A stretch of DNA of 64,000 nucleotides from Arcanobacterium_A bovis (GTDB taxonomy: Bacteria; Actinomycetota; Actinomycetes; Actinomycetales; Actinomycetaceae): the NCBI RefSeq assembly GCF_042655305.1, contig NZ_JBHSLR010000009.1; one strand, given 5' to 3'. How positions within the stretch are numbered: the first letter of the stretch is position 1; each line of letters begins with the position of its first letter. This document shows positions 17,492 through 26,448 of this stretch, one piece after another. Made by a program: the position numbers and the translations under genes. The notes under the pieces are model-generated. The model worked only from the letters and a program-made list of their open reading frames with translations. It did not search any database and had not been told where the DNA came from.

Positions 17492-18332
17492 GAGCGATCA
17501 GCTCTCGTGCCAGCCGCTTGTATGCGAGTGAGCCTGGATGTGACGGTGCAAAAGTCGTGATTGGCTCGGCGGCGATAGTCGCATCTGGGAATTTCACGGT
17601 GCGTGCGATCTTGGTATCGAAAACGAGCTCGCCAAACCGCTCTTCGACCAGCTGGATAACCTCACGCGCGTGGATCGTGCGGGTATCGACCATCGTGAGC
17701 AGTACGCCGTCGATCTTCAGCCGTGGGTTGAGGCGATCTTGGACGCGCTCAATTTGGTCAACCAAAAGCGCCACACCGCGCATAGCAAAAAATTCTGCTT
17801 CAAGCGGGATAAGGACGCCGTGTGCGGCAGTAAGAGCATTGACCGTGAGCAGACCTAAGGATGGTTGGCAATCGACAATGATGACGTCGTATTCGTCAAG
17901 CACCGGACGCAACACCCGAGTGAGCGATTGCTCGCGCGCCACTTCGTTGATAAGTTGGATTTCTGCAGCTGAGAGTTCAATATTTGCCGGAACAATATCG
18001 AGACTTGGAACCGATGTTTGGCAGATAACTTCGCGTACATTCGGCTTCGCAGCAATCATTTCGTTGTAGATCGTGCGTTCGAGAGCATTTGCGTTAATCC
18101 CAAGGCCTGCTGAAGCAGCCCCTTGTGGATCGAAGTCAACGAGAAGCACTTTGCGGCCATAACCTGCCAATGCAGCAGCTAGATTAATCGAGGTGGTCGT
18201 TTTTCCAACGCCGCCCTTCTGATTGCACATGGCAATAATGCGGGCAGGACCGTGCCCGTTAATATCAGGTGGCAATGGGAAATCTCGCTCCTGATTAATC
18301 TCGTCTAGAAAAGATGTCTGTTCTGAACTCAC
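17475..18332 (-). CDS. parA: ParA/Soj-family ATPase
   Basis: A protein of 285 residues with the deviant Walker A motif KGGVGKTTTS near residue 38, the VDFDPQG switch near 66 and VDCQPSLG near 152. Such ATPases position chromosomes or other cargo. There is no parB next to it; in actinobacteria this gene is the second, scpAB-linked ParA-like protein (Rv1708 in M. tuberculosis), whose role is less clear than that of the ParA at the origin. It probably starts the operon that runs through scpA, scpB, rluB, tyrA-cmk and der. Confidence 0.92.
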   Translation of the reverse strand: MSSEQTSFLDEINQERDFPLPPDINGHGPARIIAMCNQKGGVGKTTTSINLAAALAGYGRKVLLVDFDPQGAASAGLGINANALERTIYNEMIAAKPNVREVICQTSVPSLDIVPANIELSAAEIQLINEVAREQSLTRVLRPVLDEYDVIIVDCQPSLGLLTVNALTAAHGVLIPLEAEFFAMRGVALLVDQIERVQDRLNPRLKIDGVLLTMVDTRTIHAREVIQLVEERFGELVFDTKIARTVKFPDATIAAEPITTFAPSHPGSLAYKRLARELIARGASA

Positions 18333-18363
18333 AGTAATAATCTACCCGAAATTTTTCGAATAC

Positions 18364-19308
18364 TCATTTATGCCGAGCCCGTGGATGCGCATTGGCATAG
18401 ACTTCTTGCACGGTATCGAGGCTGACTTTTGTGTAAATCTGTGTGGTTGTGACCGAGGAGTGACCGAGCATTTCTTGGACGATTCTTACATCTGCTCCGC
18501 CTTGTAGCAGATGAGTTGCAAACGAGTGGCGGAAAGTGTGAGGAGAGATACCCGTGATATCAACACGCTGCGCAACTTCTTGGATAATCCCCCATGCAGA
18601 TTGGCGTGAGAGTGGCTGACCTCGTTTGTTCAGGAAGACGGCGGAGGCTCCTTTTCCTTTGTTCGCCAGGATTGGACGTGACCTCACCAAATACTGCTTT
18701 ATCGCGTCGAGTGCATAGGAGCCTAAAGGCAGGATTCGCTCTTTGCGCCCTTTGCCGAAGAGACGAATAGCCGCTTGGTCGAAATCGATGTCGTCAATGC
18801 TCAAAGCAGTTATTTCTGAGATACGTGCGCCAGTACCGTACAAGAGCTCAAAGAGAGCGTGGTCGCGTAGGGAAATTGCGTCGTCGCCAATCATTGTGGC
18901 ATCAATGAGTTTTTGCATCTGAGCGATGGAGATCGCTTTCGGTAAGCGGCTCGGCATTTTGGGTGGGTGCACGTCCTTGGCCGGATTATGTGGACTAATT
19001 CCATCAAGCACCAAGAACTTATGAAAATTTCTCACCGAAGCAAGAACACGATTGACGCTTGCTGCCGAAAGCGTTTTACCGGAAAATCCGGTTTGCAAGC
19101 CTTCGAGGAAGGACTCAACATCTGATTCAGATACGTCAACAAAGCTCGATATTCGCCGTGCATGCACAAAATCGAGATAGAGCTTGAGATCGGCCGAATA
19201 AGCCGCAACTGTGTGCTTTGATAAGGCGCGTTCAACCCGTAAATGGGCGATATATTGGCTCACTGGCTTGGTCAATGCAGTCGAAGGTACATCGCTAGCT
19301 GTTGGCAT
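18364..19308 (-). CDS. xerD: Tyrosine recombinase XerD
   Basis: A site-specific recombinase that, with XerC, resolves chromosome dimers at dif. It has 314 residues from ATG 19308, which I prefer to GTG 19317 because the AAAGG ribosome binding site is then 8 bases away rather than touching the start. The N-terminal SAM-like DNA-binding domain spans about 15-100. Catalytic residues are visible: Arg in GTGARISE, Lys in KGRKER, His/Arg in SPHTFRHSFATH, His in LGHSSVTTTQIY with the nucleophile Tyr. It is linked to the parA-scp operon as in mycobacteria. No dif-like site is seen nearby. Confidence 0.94.
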   Translation of the reverse strand: MPTASDVPSTALTKPVSQYIAHLRVERALSKHTVAAYSADLKLYLDFVHARRISSFVDVSESDVESFLEGLQTGFSGKTLSAASVNRVLASVRNFHKFLVLDGISPHNPAKDVHPPKMPSRLPKAISIAQMQKLIDATMIGDDAISLRDHALFELLYGTGARISEITALSIDDIDFDQAAIRLFGKGRKERILPLGSYALDAIKQYLVRSRPILANKGKGASAVFLNKRGQPLSRQSAWGIIQEVAQRVDITGISPHTFRHSFATHLLQGGADVRIVQEMLGHSSVTTTQIYTKVSLDTVQEVYANAHPRARHK

Positions 19309-19437
19309 CAGACACACCTTTCGAATTTCTTAAAGTCCTACGCATATTCCCCGACAAGACTATATCCTTATTAGTGGAAGACATTCATTATAAGCCAATT
19401 TAACCTGCGTATTCGCATGGTTGTCAGGAGCCAATAC

Positions 19438-21513
19438 ATGGAAAAGCTAAACTGGACAGAACTTGATCAGCGCGCAGTTGAAACTGGTCGCGCCTTGGCG
19501 GCTGATGCTGTGCAAAAGGTGGGCAATGGACACCCTGGTACAGCAATCTCACTCTCACCGCTGGCTTACATGTTGTTTCAAAAAGTGATGCGTCACGATC
19601 CTGCCGACGCCGAATGGCTGGGTCGCGATCGTTTCGTGCTTTCTGCAGGACATTCCTCGCTTACGCTGTACAACCAACTGTATTTTGCCGGCTATGGTTT
19701 GGAACTCACTGATCTTGAAGCTCTGCGCACTGAAGGTTCGCTTACACCTGGACACCCAGAGTACAAGCACACGAAGGGCGTGGAAATGACGACCGGTCCC
19801 TTGGGACAAGGTCTCGCCTCCGCCGTCGGTATGGCAATGGCTGCACGCAGAGAACGCGGCTTGCTTGACCCAGACGCTCCTGCGGGCGAAAGCCCCTTTG
19901 ACCACTTTGTTTATGTGGTCTCTGGCGAGGGATGTCTCCAGGAAGGCGTGACTTCGGAAGCCTGCTCCTTGGCAGGTACGCAGAATCTTGGAAATCTGAT
20001 CCTAATTTTCGACGAGAATCAAATTTCGATTGAAGACGATACGAAGATCGCGTTCTCCGAAGACGTTTTGAAGCGATACGAAGCTTATGGTTGGCACACT
20101 CAGGCTGTGAACTGGCGCAAAGAGGGCGGTTACGAAGAAGACCTAGATGCGCTTTACGCAGCGATTCAAGAGGCGAAGTCGGTCACTGACAAGCCGTCTA
20201 TTATTAAGCTTTCGACGATCATTGGTTGGCCTGCACCAACTAAGCAAAACACTGCAAGCGCCCACGGCAATGCCCTTGGTGCAGAAGAAATCCGCGCTCT
20301 CAAGGAGATCATCGGCCTTGATCCGGATGTTGATTTTGGCGTTGCGCCAGAGGTTGTTGAGCACACTCGCGCTCAAGCAGCACACAACGCCCAAGTAGCT
20401 CGCACAGCTTGGGACGCAAAGTTTGACGCATGGAAATCGGCAAATCCTGAGCGCGCTGCATTGCTGGAGCGATTGCTCAAGCATGAATTACCGCAAGGCT
20501 GGGAGGCTGAACTCCCCGTATTTGAAGCGGGTAAGTCGATAGCAACACGCGCGGCATCTGGCGAAGTGCTTTCGGCAATCAAAGACGTGCTACCAGAGCT
20601 GTGGGGTGGCTCGGCCGATCTCGCTGGGTCAAACAACACCACAATGAAAGGTGAGCCTTCATTCTTGCCGGCAGAGCGTTCGTCGGCTGCGTTCTCAGGA
20701 AATGAATATGGACGTACCTTGCACTTCGGTATTCGCGAGCACGCCATGGGTTCTATTCTCAATGGAATTACCTTGCACGGTCTAACCCGTGTTTATGGTG
20801 GAACATTCTTTGTGTTTGCAGATTATCTGCGCCCAGCTGTGCGCCTTGCGGCGATCATGAACGTTCCTTCGATCTTCGTATGGACTCATGACTCTATTGG
20901 AGTTGGCGAGGATGGTCCAACCCACCAGCCAATTGAACATCTGTGGGCATATCGTGCGATTCCGAATTTCGATGTGGTGCGCCCAGCTGATGCTAATGAA
21001 ACTGCGTATGCATGGCGCGGTATTTTGGAGCGCACGGACCGTCCAGCAGGACTCGTGCTTACGCGCCAGAATCTCCCAGTGATTGAGCGTGGTGATGCGG
21101 AGTACGCTTCGGCAGAAGGAACGTTGCGTGGTGCGTATGTGCTCGCTGATGGTTCCGACGTCGTACTCATCGCCACCGGCTCGGAGGTGCCAGTTGCGCT
21201 GGAAGCTCGTGAAGCGCTTGCTGCTGAAGGCATCTCAGCTCGCGTCGTTTCGATGCCGTCCCTCGAGTGGTTCCGGCAGGAATCGAAGGAATACCAGGAG
21301 GAAGTAATTCCGACGACGATCAAAGCGCGAGTTTCGGTCGAAGCAGGTTCCACGTTCGGCTGGGCAGGCATCGTCGGAGATGCTGGTCGTAGCGTTGGCG
21401 TGGATCATTTTGGAGAATCCGCTGCTGGCAACCGCCTGTTTGAAAAATATGGAATCACTGCTCAAGCGGTAGTTGCGGCAGCAAAAGATTCGCTTGCATC
21501 AGTAAACATGTAA
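19438..21513 (+). CDS. tkt: Transketolase
   Basis: A thiamine-diphosphate enzyme of the pentose phosphate pathway that moves two-carbon units between sugar phosphates. It has 691 residues from ATG 19438, picked because an AGGAG site lies 7 bases upstream; an in-frame ATG 21 bases earlier has none. Visible signatures: GNGHPGTAISLSPLAY (N-terminal substrate and cofactor site), SGEGCLQEGVTSEACSLAG (ThDP/Mg site) and GVGEDGPTHQPIEHL in the pyrimidine domain. It starts a two-gene operon with tal, 15 bases downstream. zwf, opcA and pgl, which often follow in actinobacteria, are absent here. Confidence 0.97.
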   Translation: MEKLNWTELDQRAVETGRALAADAVQKVGNGHPGTAISLSPLAYMLFQKVMRHDPADAEWLGRDRFVLSAGHSSLTLYNQLYFAGYGLELTDLEALRTEGSLTPGHPEYKHTKGVEMTTGPLGQGLASAVGMAMAARRERGLLDPDAPAGESPFDHFVYVVSGEGCLQEGVTSEACSLAGTQNLGNLILIFDENQISIEDDTKIAFSEDVLKRYEAYGWHTQAVNWRKEGGYEEDLDALYAAIQEAKSVTDKPSIIKLSTIIGWPAPTKQNTASAHGNALGAEEIRALKEIIGLDPDVDFGVAPEVVEHTRAQAAHNAQVARTAWDAKFDAWKSANPERAALLERLLKHELPQGWEAELPVFEAGKSIATRAASGEVLSAIKDVLPELWGGSADLAGSNNTTMKGEPSFLPAERSSAAFSGNEYGRTLHFGIREHAMGSILNGITLHGLTRVYGGTFFVFADYLRPAVRLAAIMNVPSIFVWTHDSIGVGEDGPTHQPIEHLWAYRAIPNFDVVRPADANETAYAWRGILERTDRPAGLVLTRQNLPVIERGDAEYASAEGTLRGAYVLADGSDVVLIATGSEVPVALEAREALAAEGISARVVSMPSLEWFRQESKEYQEEVIPTTIKARVSVEAGSTFGWAGIVGDAGRSVGVDHFGESAAGNRLFEKYGITAQAVVAAAKDSLASVNM

Positions 21514-21528
21514 TCACAGGAGCACGAC

Positions 21529-22626
21529 ATGGGAAAAATTGATGAACTTCGCCACGAAGGCGTATCTGTTTGGCTCGATGACCTCTCACGCGAACGCTTG
21601 AATAGCGGTAACTTGTCTCATCTTATTGAGACTGCCGGTGTGGTTGGTGTCACTACCAATCCAGCAATTTTCCAAGCTGCGATTTCTCATGGTCATGGCT
21701 ACGGTAGCGCGATTGAGGAGCTTGCTTCTCAAGGCAAGAATGTTGAAGACGTGATTTTTCAACTTACTACCGACGACGTGCGTCAGGCTTGCGATGTTTT
21801 CGCCCAGATTTACGCAGAATCTGGTGGCGTGGATGGTCGCGTCTCAATTGAAGTTGATCCGCGTTTGGCGCGAAAGGGCGAGCAAACATACTTGCAAGCC
21901 AAGAAACTTTGGGAGATTGTTGATCGTCCAAATTTGATGATCAAGATTCCAGCCACTAAGGAGGGTTTGCCTGCGATCACTCGGGCAATTTCCGAAGGAA
22001 TTTCGGTAAACGTGACGCTGATTTTCTCAGAAAAGCGCTACCGTGAGGTTGCCAACGCTTATATTGCCGGTTTACGCCAGGCACATGAGGTCGGTCTAGA
22101 TCTATCAAAGATTCATTCTGTTGCTTCGTTCTTTATTTCGCGCGTTGATTCAGAGATTGACGCTCAGCTAGAAGCCATGGGATCGCCAGATGCACTGGCC
22201 ATGCGAGGTCGCGCTGGTTTAGCTAATGCTCGGGTGGCTTATGGAGCGTTTATGGAGATCTTCGAAGAATCCGAAGAATTTAGCAAGTTGCATGAGCTGG
22301 GTGCAAATGTACAAAGACCGCTCTGGGCATCCACTGGGGTAAAAAATCCGAACTACTCCCCTACGATGTATGTTGATCAACTTGTATCAAAGCATGTGGT
22401 TAATACAATGCCGGAGGCGACGCTACATGCCACTATCGAGTCTGCCAACATTACAGGTGACACTATTCGCGACTCCGTTTATGCTGGACAGCGCACTATC
22501 GAGAAGATTATCCGCTTGGGTGTTGATTTCGATAAAGCAATGATCAAGCTCAAGAATGACGGTGTTGAAAAGTTTGAAATTGCCTGGAATGAACTTATCG
22601 AAACTGTTGAGAAGGCAATGAGATAA
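21529..22626 (+). CDS. tal: Transaldolase
   Basis: Transfers dihydroxyacetone units in the non-oxidative pentose phosphate pathway, working with transketolase encoded just upstream. The 365 residues match the longer actinobacterial transaldolases. GVTTNPAIF near the N-terminus and NLMIKIPAT with the Schiff-base lysine are conserved. An AGGAG site precedes the ATG. A strong terminator follows. Confidence 0.96.
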   Translation: MGKIDELRHEGVSVWLDDLSRERLNSGNLSHLIETAGVVGVTTNPAIFQAAISHGHGYGSAIEELASQGKNVEDVIFQLTTDDVRQACDVFAQIYAESGGVDGRVSIEVDPRLARKGEQTYLQAKKLWEIVDRPNLMIKIPATKEGLPAITRAISEGISVNVTLIFSEKRYREVANAYIAGLRQAHEVGLDLSKIHSVASFFISRVDSEIDAQLEAMGSPDALAMRGRAGLANARVAYGAFMEIFEESEEFSKLHELGANVQRPLWASTGVKNPNYSPTMYVDQLVSKHVVNTMPEATLHATIESANITGDTIRDSVYAGQRTIEKIIRLGVDFDKAMIKLKNDGVEKFEIAWNELIETVEKAMR

Positions 22627-22666
22627 TTGGGCATTTGAGCCTAAATCGGGCATTGCCTGAGTAGAC

Positions 22667-22716
22667 TGGTGGGGCGGTTTCTAACACGCGTTACAGCGTT
22701 AGAAACCGCCCCACCA
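22667..22716. terminator. Bidirectional terminator between tal and secG
   Basis: A 19-base-pair perfect stem (22667-22685 with 22698-22716), very GC-rich, with a 12-base loop, lying between converging genes. Confidence 0.85.
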
Positions 22717-22750
22717 CTATAAGTCGATACTGCGAGATCAGCTATATATT

Positions 22751-22996
22751 TCAGCCACCAAACTTGGTGATCAATCCGATCAACGCAATGACGATGAACC
22801 AGGTGATTGCCACACCGATAGTGATTCGATTCAAGTTGCGTTCTGCTACACCAGACGATCGCATTGAGGTGGAAAGCCCACCGCCAAACATATCTGAAAT
22901 ACCGCCACCACGACCCTTATGCAAAAGCACGGTTGCAATAAGCAAAAGGCTGGTGATTACAAGAAGAACCGAGCAAATAATCAAAATGGTTTTCAA
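22751..22996 (-). CDS. secG: Preprotein translocase subunit SecG
   Basis: A small membrane protein (81 residues) of the SecYEG channel. It has two hydrophobic helices (about 3-26 and 56-76) joined by a Gly-rich loop containing GRGGGISDMFGGG, the SecG hallmark. It lies downstream of the gapA-pgk-tpiA cluster, as in many actinobacteria, but a terminator-like hairpin separates it from tpiA, so it may be partly independent. Confidence 0.94.
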   Translation of the reverse strand: MKTILIICSVLLVITSLLLIATVLLHKGRGGGISDMFGGGLSTSMRSSGVAERNLNRITIGVAITWFIVIALIGLITKFGG

Positions 22997-23060
22997 CAGT
23001 CCACTACTTTCAGAATAATGTGTATGCGCTGTCTGATGGCACTAGCCACATCTTACAAGA

Positions 23061-23100
23061 TGTTTGTGGGTTACGAAAATCTATTCGTAACCCACAAACA
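23061..23100. terminator. Hairpin terminator after tpiA
   Basis: A 17-base-pair perfect stem (23061-23077 with 23084-23100) with a 6-base loop, six bases after the tpiA stop. On the minus strand the downstream sequence has only a short T-rich tract, so some read-through to secG is possible. Confidence 0.75.
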
Positions 23101-23106
23101 AGACAA

Positions 23107-23883
23107 TCACGCCTGATATGTAACAATCTTCGCGAATTCATCAGCCTGCAATGAAGCACCACCAACGAGTGCACCATCGACATCAGGCTGAGCCATGATT
23201 TCCTGAACGTTCGAAGACTTCACTGAACCGCCGTATTGAATACGAACAGCTTCTGCGGTAGGAGCATCGAAAAGCTCAGCAATCTTGGAACGGATTGCAC
23301 CACAGACTTCTTGAGCATTCTCAGGAGTTGCTACTTCGCCAGTGCCAATTGCCCAGATTGGTTCATAAGCAATGACCGACTTAGCTACTTCTTCGGCAGA
23401 AAGTGGAGCGAGCATCTCTTCGATCTGGCCAAGCACGTATTCAACGTGGGTGCCTTCCTTGCGGATATCGAGAGCCTCACCACAGCACATGATCGGGATA
23501 ATGCCTGCGTCGAGAGCTTTCTTTGCCTTCTGTCCAACGAGAGCACTCGTTTCGCCATGGTATTCACGACGCTCGGAGTGTCCAACAACCACGTACGAAA
23601 CGCCGAGCTTCGTGAGCATAGCGGTCGAGATTTCGCCAGTGTAAGCACCTGCATCGTGAACGGAAACGTCCTGAGCTCCGTACTTGATTTCGAACTCGTC
23701 GGCTTCGATCAGCGTCTGTACTGAACGGATATCAGTGAAAGGCACAATAACGGCACCTTCAACAGCGGCGAAGTCGTGCTTGAGATCCTTGAGCGTCCAA
23801 GCCAGCTTTTGTACGAGCGCGGTAGCCTCAAGATGATCGAGATTCATCTTCCAGTTACCGGCCATCAGTGGTGTACGTGTCAT
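23107..23883 (-). CDS. tpiA: Triosephosphate isomerase
   Basis: Interconverts dihydroxyacetone phosphate and glyceraldehyde 3-phosphate. The protein is 258 residues, the normal TIM-barrel length. The active-site lysine is in NWKMN near residue 11, the histidine in VGHSERR and the glutamate in AYEPIWAIGTG. It starts two bases after the pgk stop, in the gapA-pgk-tpiA operon. Confidence 0.97.
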   Translation of the reverse strand: MTRTPLMAGNWKMNLDHLEATALVQKLAWTLKDLKHDFAAVEGAVIVPFTDIRSVQTLIEADEFEIKYGAQDVSVHDAGAYTGEISTAMLTKLGVSYVVVGHSERREYHGETSALVGQKAKKALDAGIIPIMCCGEALDIRKEGTHVEYVLGQIEEMLAPLSAEEVAKSVIAYEPIWAIGTGEVATPENAQEVCGAIRSKIAELFDAPTAEAVRIQYGGSVKSSNVQEIMAQPDVDGALVGGASLQADEFAKIVTYQA

Positions 23884-23884
23884 T

Positions 23885-25078
23885 TCAGTCCTCCAAAACT
23901 GAGATGCCTGGCAGTACCTTGCCCTCGAGGTATTCGAGGGAAGCGCCGCCGCCAGTTGAAATATGGTTAAACTTTGATTCGTCGAAGCCTAGGGTGCGAA
24001 CAGCTGCTGCTGAATCGCCACCGCCGACAATCGTAAATCCGTCGGCATCCTGCATCGCTTGCGCTACTGCGCGAGTTCCAGCTGAGAAGTTCTCAAACTC
24101 GAATACACCCATTGGGCCATTCCACACAATTGTCTTGGAATCAGCCACAGCCTGTGAGTATAGCTCAGCAGACTTTGGACCAATATCGAGGCCCATTTCG
24201 TCAGCAGGAATCGACTCAGAGTCGTGCACAGATGGCGTTGCATCTGCCTTGAACTCCTTAGCAGTTACGTTATCTACAGGAAGGAGAAGCTCAACGCCGT
24301 TTGCAGCTGCCTTTTCGATGTACTGCTTAGCGGTCTCAACCTGATCTTCTTCCAACAACGACGTGCCGACTTCGTAGCCCTTAGCCTTGAGGAATGTGTA
24401 TGCCATTCCGCCGCCGATAAGAAGGCGATCAGCTTTTTCAATGAGGTTATTGATGACGCCGAGTTTATCCGATACCTTCGAACCGCCAAGTACTACCGTG
24501 TAAGGACGCTCAGGATTGTTGGTTGCCTTCGAGAGGGAATCAATTTCCTTGAAAACGAGCTCGCCTGCTGCTGATGGAAGCTCCTTCGCGATGTCATAAA
24601 CCGAAGCTTGCTTGCGGTGTACAACACCGAAACCATCAGACACGAAAACATCTGCCAGCGAGGCGTATTCTTTGGCGAGAGCCTCGCGCTCGGCGTCGTC
24701 CTTTGAGGTCTCACGCTTGTCGAAACGCACGTTCTCCAAAAGAACGACGTCGCCTGGTTTCATTTCGGCCACGAGCTTGTGTGCACTGTCGCCAACGGTG
24801 TCCTGCGCGAGCTTAACGTCTACACCGAGAAGTTCAGACAGACGTCCAACAACAGGCGCGAGTGAGAACTCAGGATTAACTTCGCCCTTTGGACGTCCGA
24901 GGTGGGCAGCTACAACAACCTTTGCTTGGGCAGCAAGCAACTTGTTAATGGTAGGAAGTGCAGCACGAATACGACCGTCGTCGGTGATATTCTTCTGTGC
25001 ATCAAGTGGAACGTTGAAATCTGAGCGTACAAACACAGTCTTGCCGGCGAGATCGCCGAGTGTATCGATAGTCCGCAT
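23885..25078 (-). CDS. pgk: Phosphoglycerate kinase
   Basis: Makes ATP from 1,3-bisphosphoglycerate. The protein is 397 residues. The N-terminal substrate site VFVRSDFNVPLD and the nucleotide-binding C-terminal motif GGGDSAAAV are present; HLGRPKG is also conserved. It sits between gapA (88-base gap with a hairpin) and tpiA (1-base gap). Confidence 0.97.
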   Translation of the reverse strand: MRTIDTLGDLAGKTVFVRSDFNVPLDAQKNITDDGRIRAALPTINKLLAAQAKVVVAAHLGRPKGEVNPEFSLAPVVGRLSELLGVDVKLAQDTVGDSAHKLVAEMKPGDVVLLENVRFDKRETSKDDAEREALAKEYASLADVFVSDGFGVVHRKQASVYDIAKELPSAAGELVFKEIDSLSKATNNPERPYTVVLGGSKVSDKLGVINNLIEKADRLLIGGGMAYTFLKAKGYEVGTSLLEEDQVETAKQYIEKAAANGVELLLPVDNVTAKEFKADATPSVHDSESIPADEMGLDIGPKSAELYSQAVADSKTIVWNGPMGVFEFENFSAGTRAVAQAMQDADGFTIVGGGDSAAAVRTLGFDESKFNHISTGGGASLEYLEGKVLPGISVLED

Positions 25079-25112
25079 AAAAAATCCTTAATAGGTTGTG
25101 GCTTGAGATGGC

Positions 25113-25142
25113 GAGTGCCCGCACACAGATGCACGGGCACTC
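25113..25142 (-). promoter_or_regulatory. Intercistronic hairpin between gapA and pgk
   Basis: A 9-base-pair GC-rich stem (25113-25121 with 25134-25142). On the minus strand no T-run follows, so it is more likely an mRNA stabilising or processing hairpin or a partial attenuator than a full terminator; it may set a higher gapA to pgk ratio. Confidence 0.55.
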
Positions 25143-25166
25143 AACCAATTTTCATGACACGTCAGA

Positions 25167-26171
25167 TCAGAGCTTCGAAGCAACGAGCGACGTAAGATCA
25201 ACGAGGCGGTTGGAGTAACCCCACTCGTTGTCGTACCAAGAAACAACCTTAACCTGGTTGCCAATAACCTTGGTGAGACCTGCGTCGAAGATCGAGGAGT
25301 GTGGATCGGTTTCGATGTCCTTCGAAACGATTGGATCCTCGGTGTAAGCCAAGATTCCCTTGAGCTCGCCTTCAGCAGCCTTCTTAACTGCAGCGTTAAC
25401 CTCTTCAACGGTCACTTCGCGTGCAGCCTCGAAGGTGAGGTCGGTTGCGGAACCGGTTGGTGTTGGAACGCGAAGTGCGTAGCCATCGAACTTGCCCTTG
25501 AGTTCTGGAAGTACGAGAGCAACAGCCTGTGCAGCACCGGTCTTGGTAGGAACGATGTTCAGTGCAGCAGCGCGCGAGCGGCGAAGATCCGAGTGAGGAC
25601 CATCCTGTAGGTTCTGATCAGCGGTGTAAGCGTGAACGGTGGTCATGAGACCCTTCACAATACCGAACTCCTCATGGAGAACCTTAGCCAAAGGTGCGAG
25701 GCAGTTGGTGGTGCAAGAAGCGTTCGAGATGATGTTGTGCTTCTCTGCGTCGTAGTCCTTGTCGTTTACACCGAGAACGAACGTTGCGTCTTCGTTCTTT
25801 GCAGGAGCGGAAATGATAACCTTCTTAGCTCCAGCTTCGATGTGAGCCTTAGCGTCCTCAGCGTTGGTGAAACGACCGGTGGACTCGATAACGATGTCCA
25901 CGCCGAGCTCGCCCCAAGGAAGATCAGCTGGGTTGCGCTCAGCAAGAGCCTTGATTTCCTTGCCACCAATGGAGATGGAGTCATCGGTGTAGGTTACCTC
26001 TTCGTCAAGCTTGCCGAGGATTGAGTCGTACTTGAGCAAGTGTGCAAGAGTCTTGTTGTCAGTAAGATCGTTTACTGCCACGATCTCGAAATCTGCACCT
26101 GCAGCCAATGCTGCACGGGTGAAGTTGCGGCCAATGCGGCCAAATCCGTTGATTCCAACGCGAATAGTCAC
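25167..26171 (-). CDS. gapA: Glyceraldehyde-3-phosphate dehydrogenase, type I
   Basis: A glycolytic enzyme of 334 residues. The N-terminal NAD-binding start GINGFGRIGRN is present, the residue after the second strand is Asp (VNDL), which fits NAD rather than NADP use, and the catalytic cysteine is in SNASCTTNCLAP near residue 155. GTG 26171 is the start, with an AAGGAGGA site 6 bases away, so translation is probably strong. First gene of the gapA-pgk-tpiA operon, preceded by a 277-base leader rich in inverted repeats. Confidence 0.97.
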   Translation of the reverse strand: MTIRVGINGFGRIGRNFTRAALAAGADFEIVAVNDLTDNKTLAHLLKYDSILGKLDEEVTYTDDSISIGGKEIKALAERNPADLPWGELGVDIVIESTGRFTNAEDAKAHIEAGAKKVIISAPAKNEDATFVLGVNDKDYDAEKHNIISNASCTTNCLAPLAKVLHEEFGIVKGLMTTVHAYTADQNLQDGPHSDLRRSRAAALNIVPTKTGAAQAVALVLPELKGKFDGYALRVPTPTGSATDLTFEAAREVTVEEVNAAVKKAAEGELKGILAYTEDPIVSKDIETDPHSSIFDAGLTKVIGNQVKVVSWYDNEWGYSNRLVDLTSLVASKL

Positions 26172-26185
26172 TCTTAATCCTCCTT

Positions 26186-26278
26186 GTACACAGATGTGTA
26201 CGTAGTATGAGATTGCATCGCGGACTGATTCCGCGATCTCACGAAAACGCTTGCGTTTACCGATGATATCTGTAAACG
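26186..26278 (-). promoter_or_regulatory. gapA upstream region with four inverted repeats
   Basis: The stretch contains an inverted repeat GTACACA/TGTGTAC (26186-26201, 2-base centre), an 8-base-pair hairpin (26217-26224 with 26230-26237), a near-operator AAACGC/GCGTTT (26245-26258, 2-base centre) and a 7-base inverted repeat CGTTTAC/GTAAACG (26254-26260 with 26272-26278). The third resembles operators of LacI-type repressors. No regulator gene is adjacent. The two nearest the start could fold in the mRNA leader. Confidence 0.5.
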
Positions 26279-26448
26279 TCGAACGTTCCCGATCCGTCCT
26301 TAATACTACCGTGATCTTTAACTATTTCACAGGACCAAAGGGAATTTTTACGTACGACTTTCACCGAAAGCATATTACCGTCGATATGCCTTGAAACATT
26401 GGGTACAAGACCAATAATCTCGGCCGATCAGAATTGACTTGAAGCGGC

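Noticed and set aside
25113..25142. Hairpin after gapA as a full terminator
   Set aside because: No T-run follows on the minus strand and pgk has no obvious own promoter; read-through is expected.
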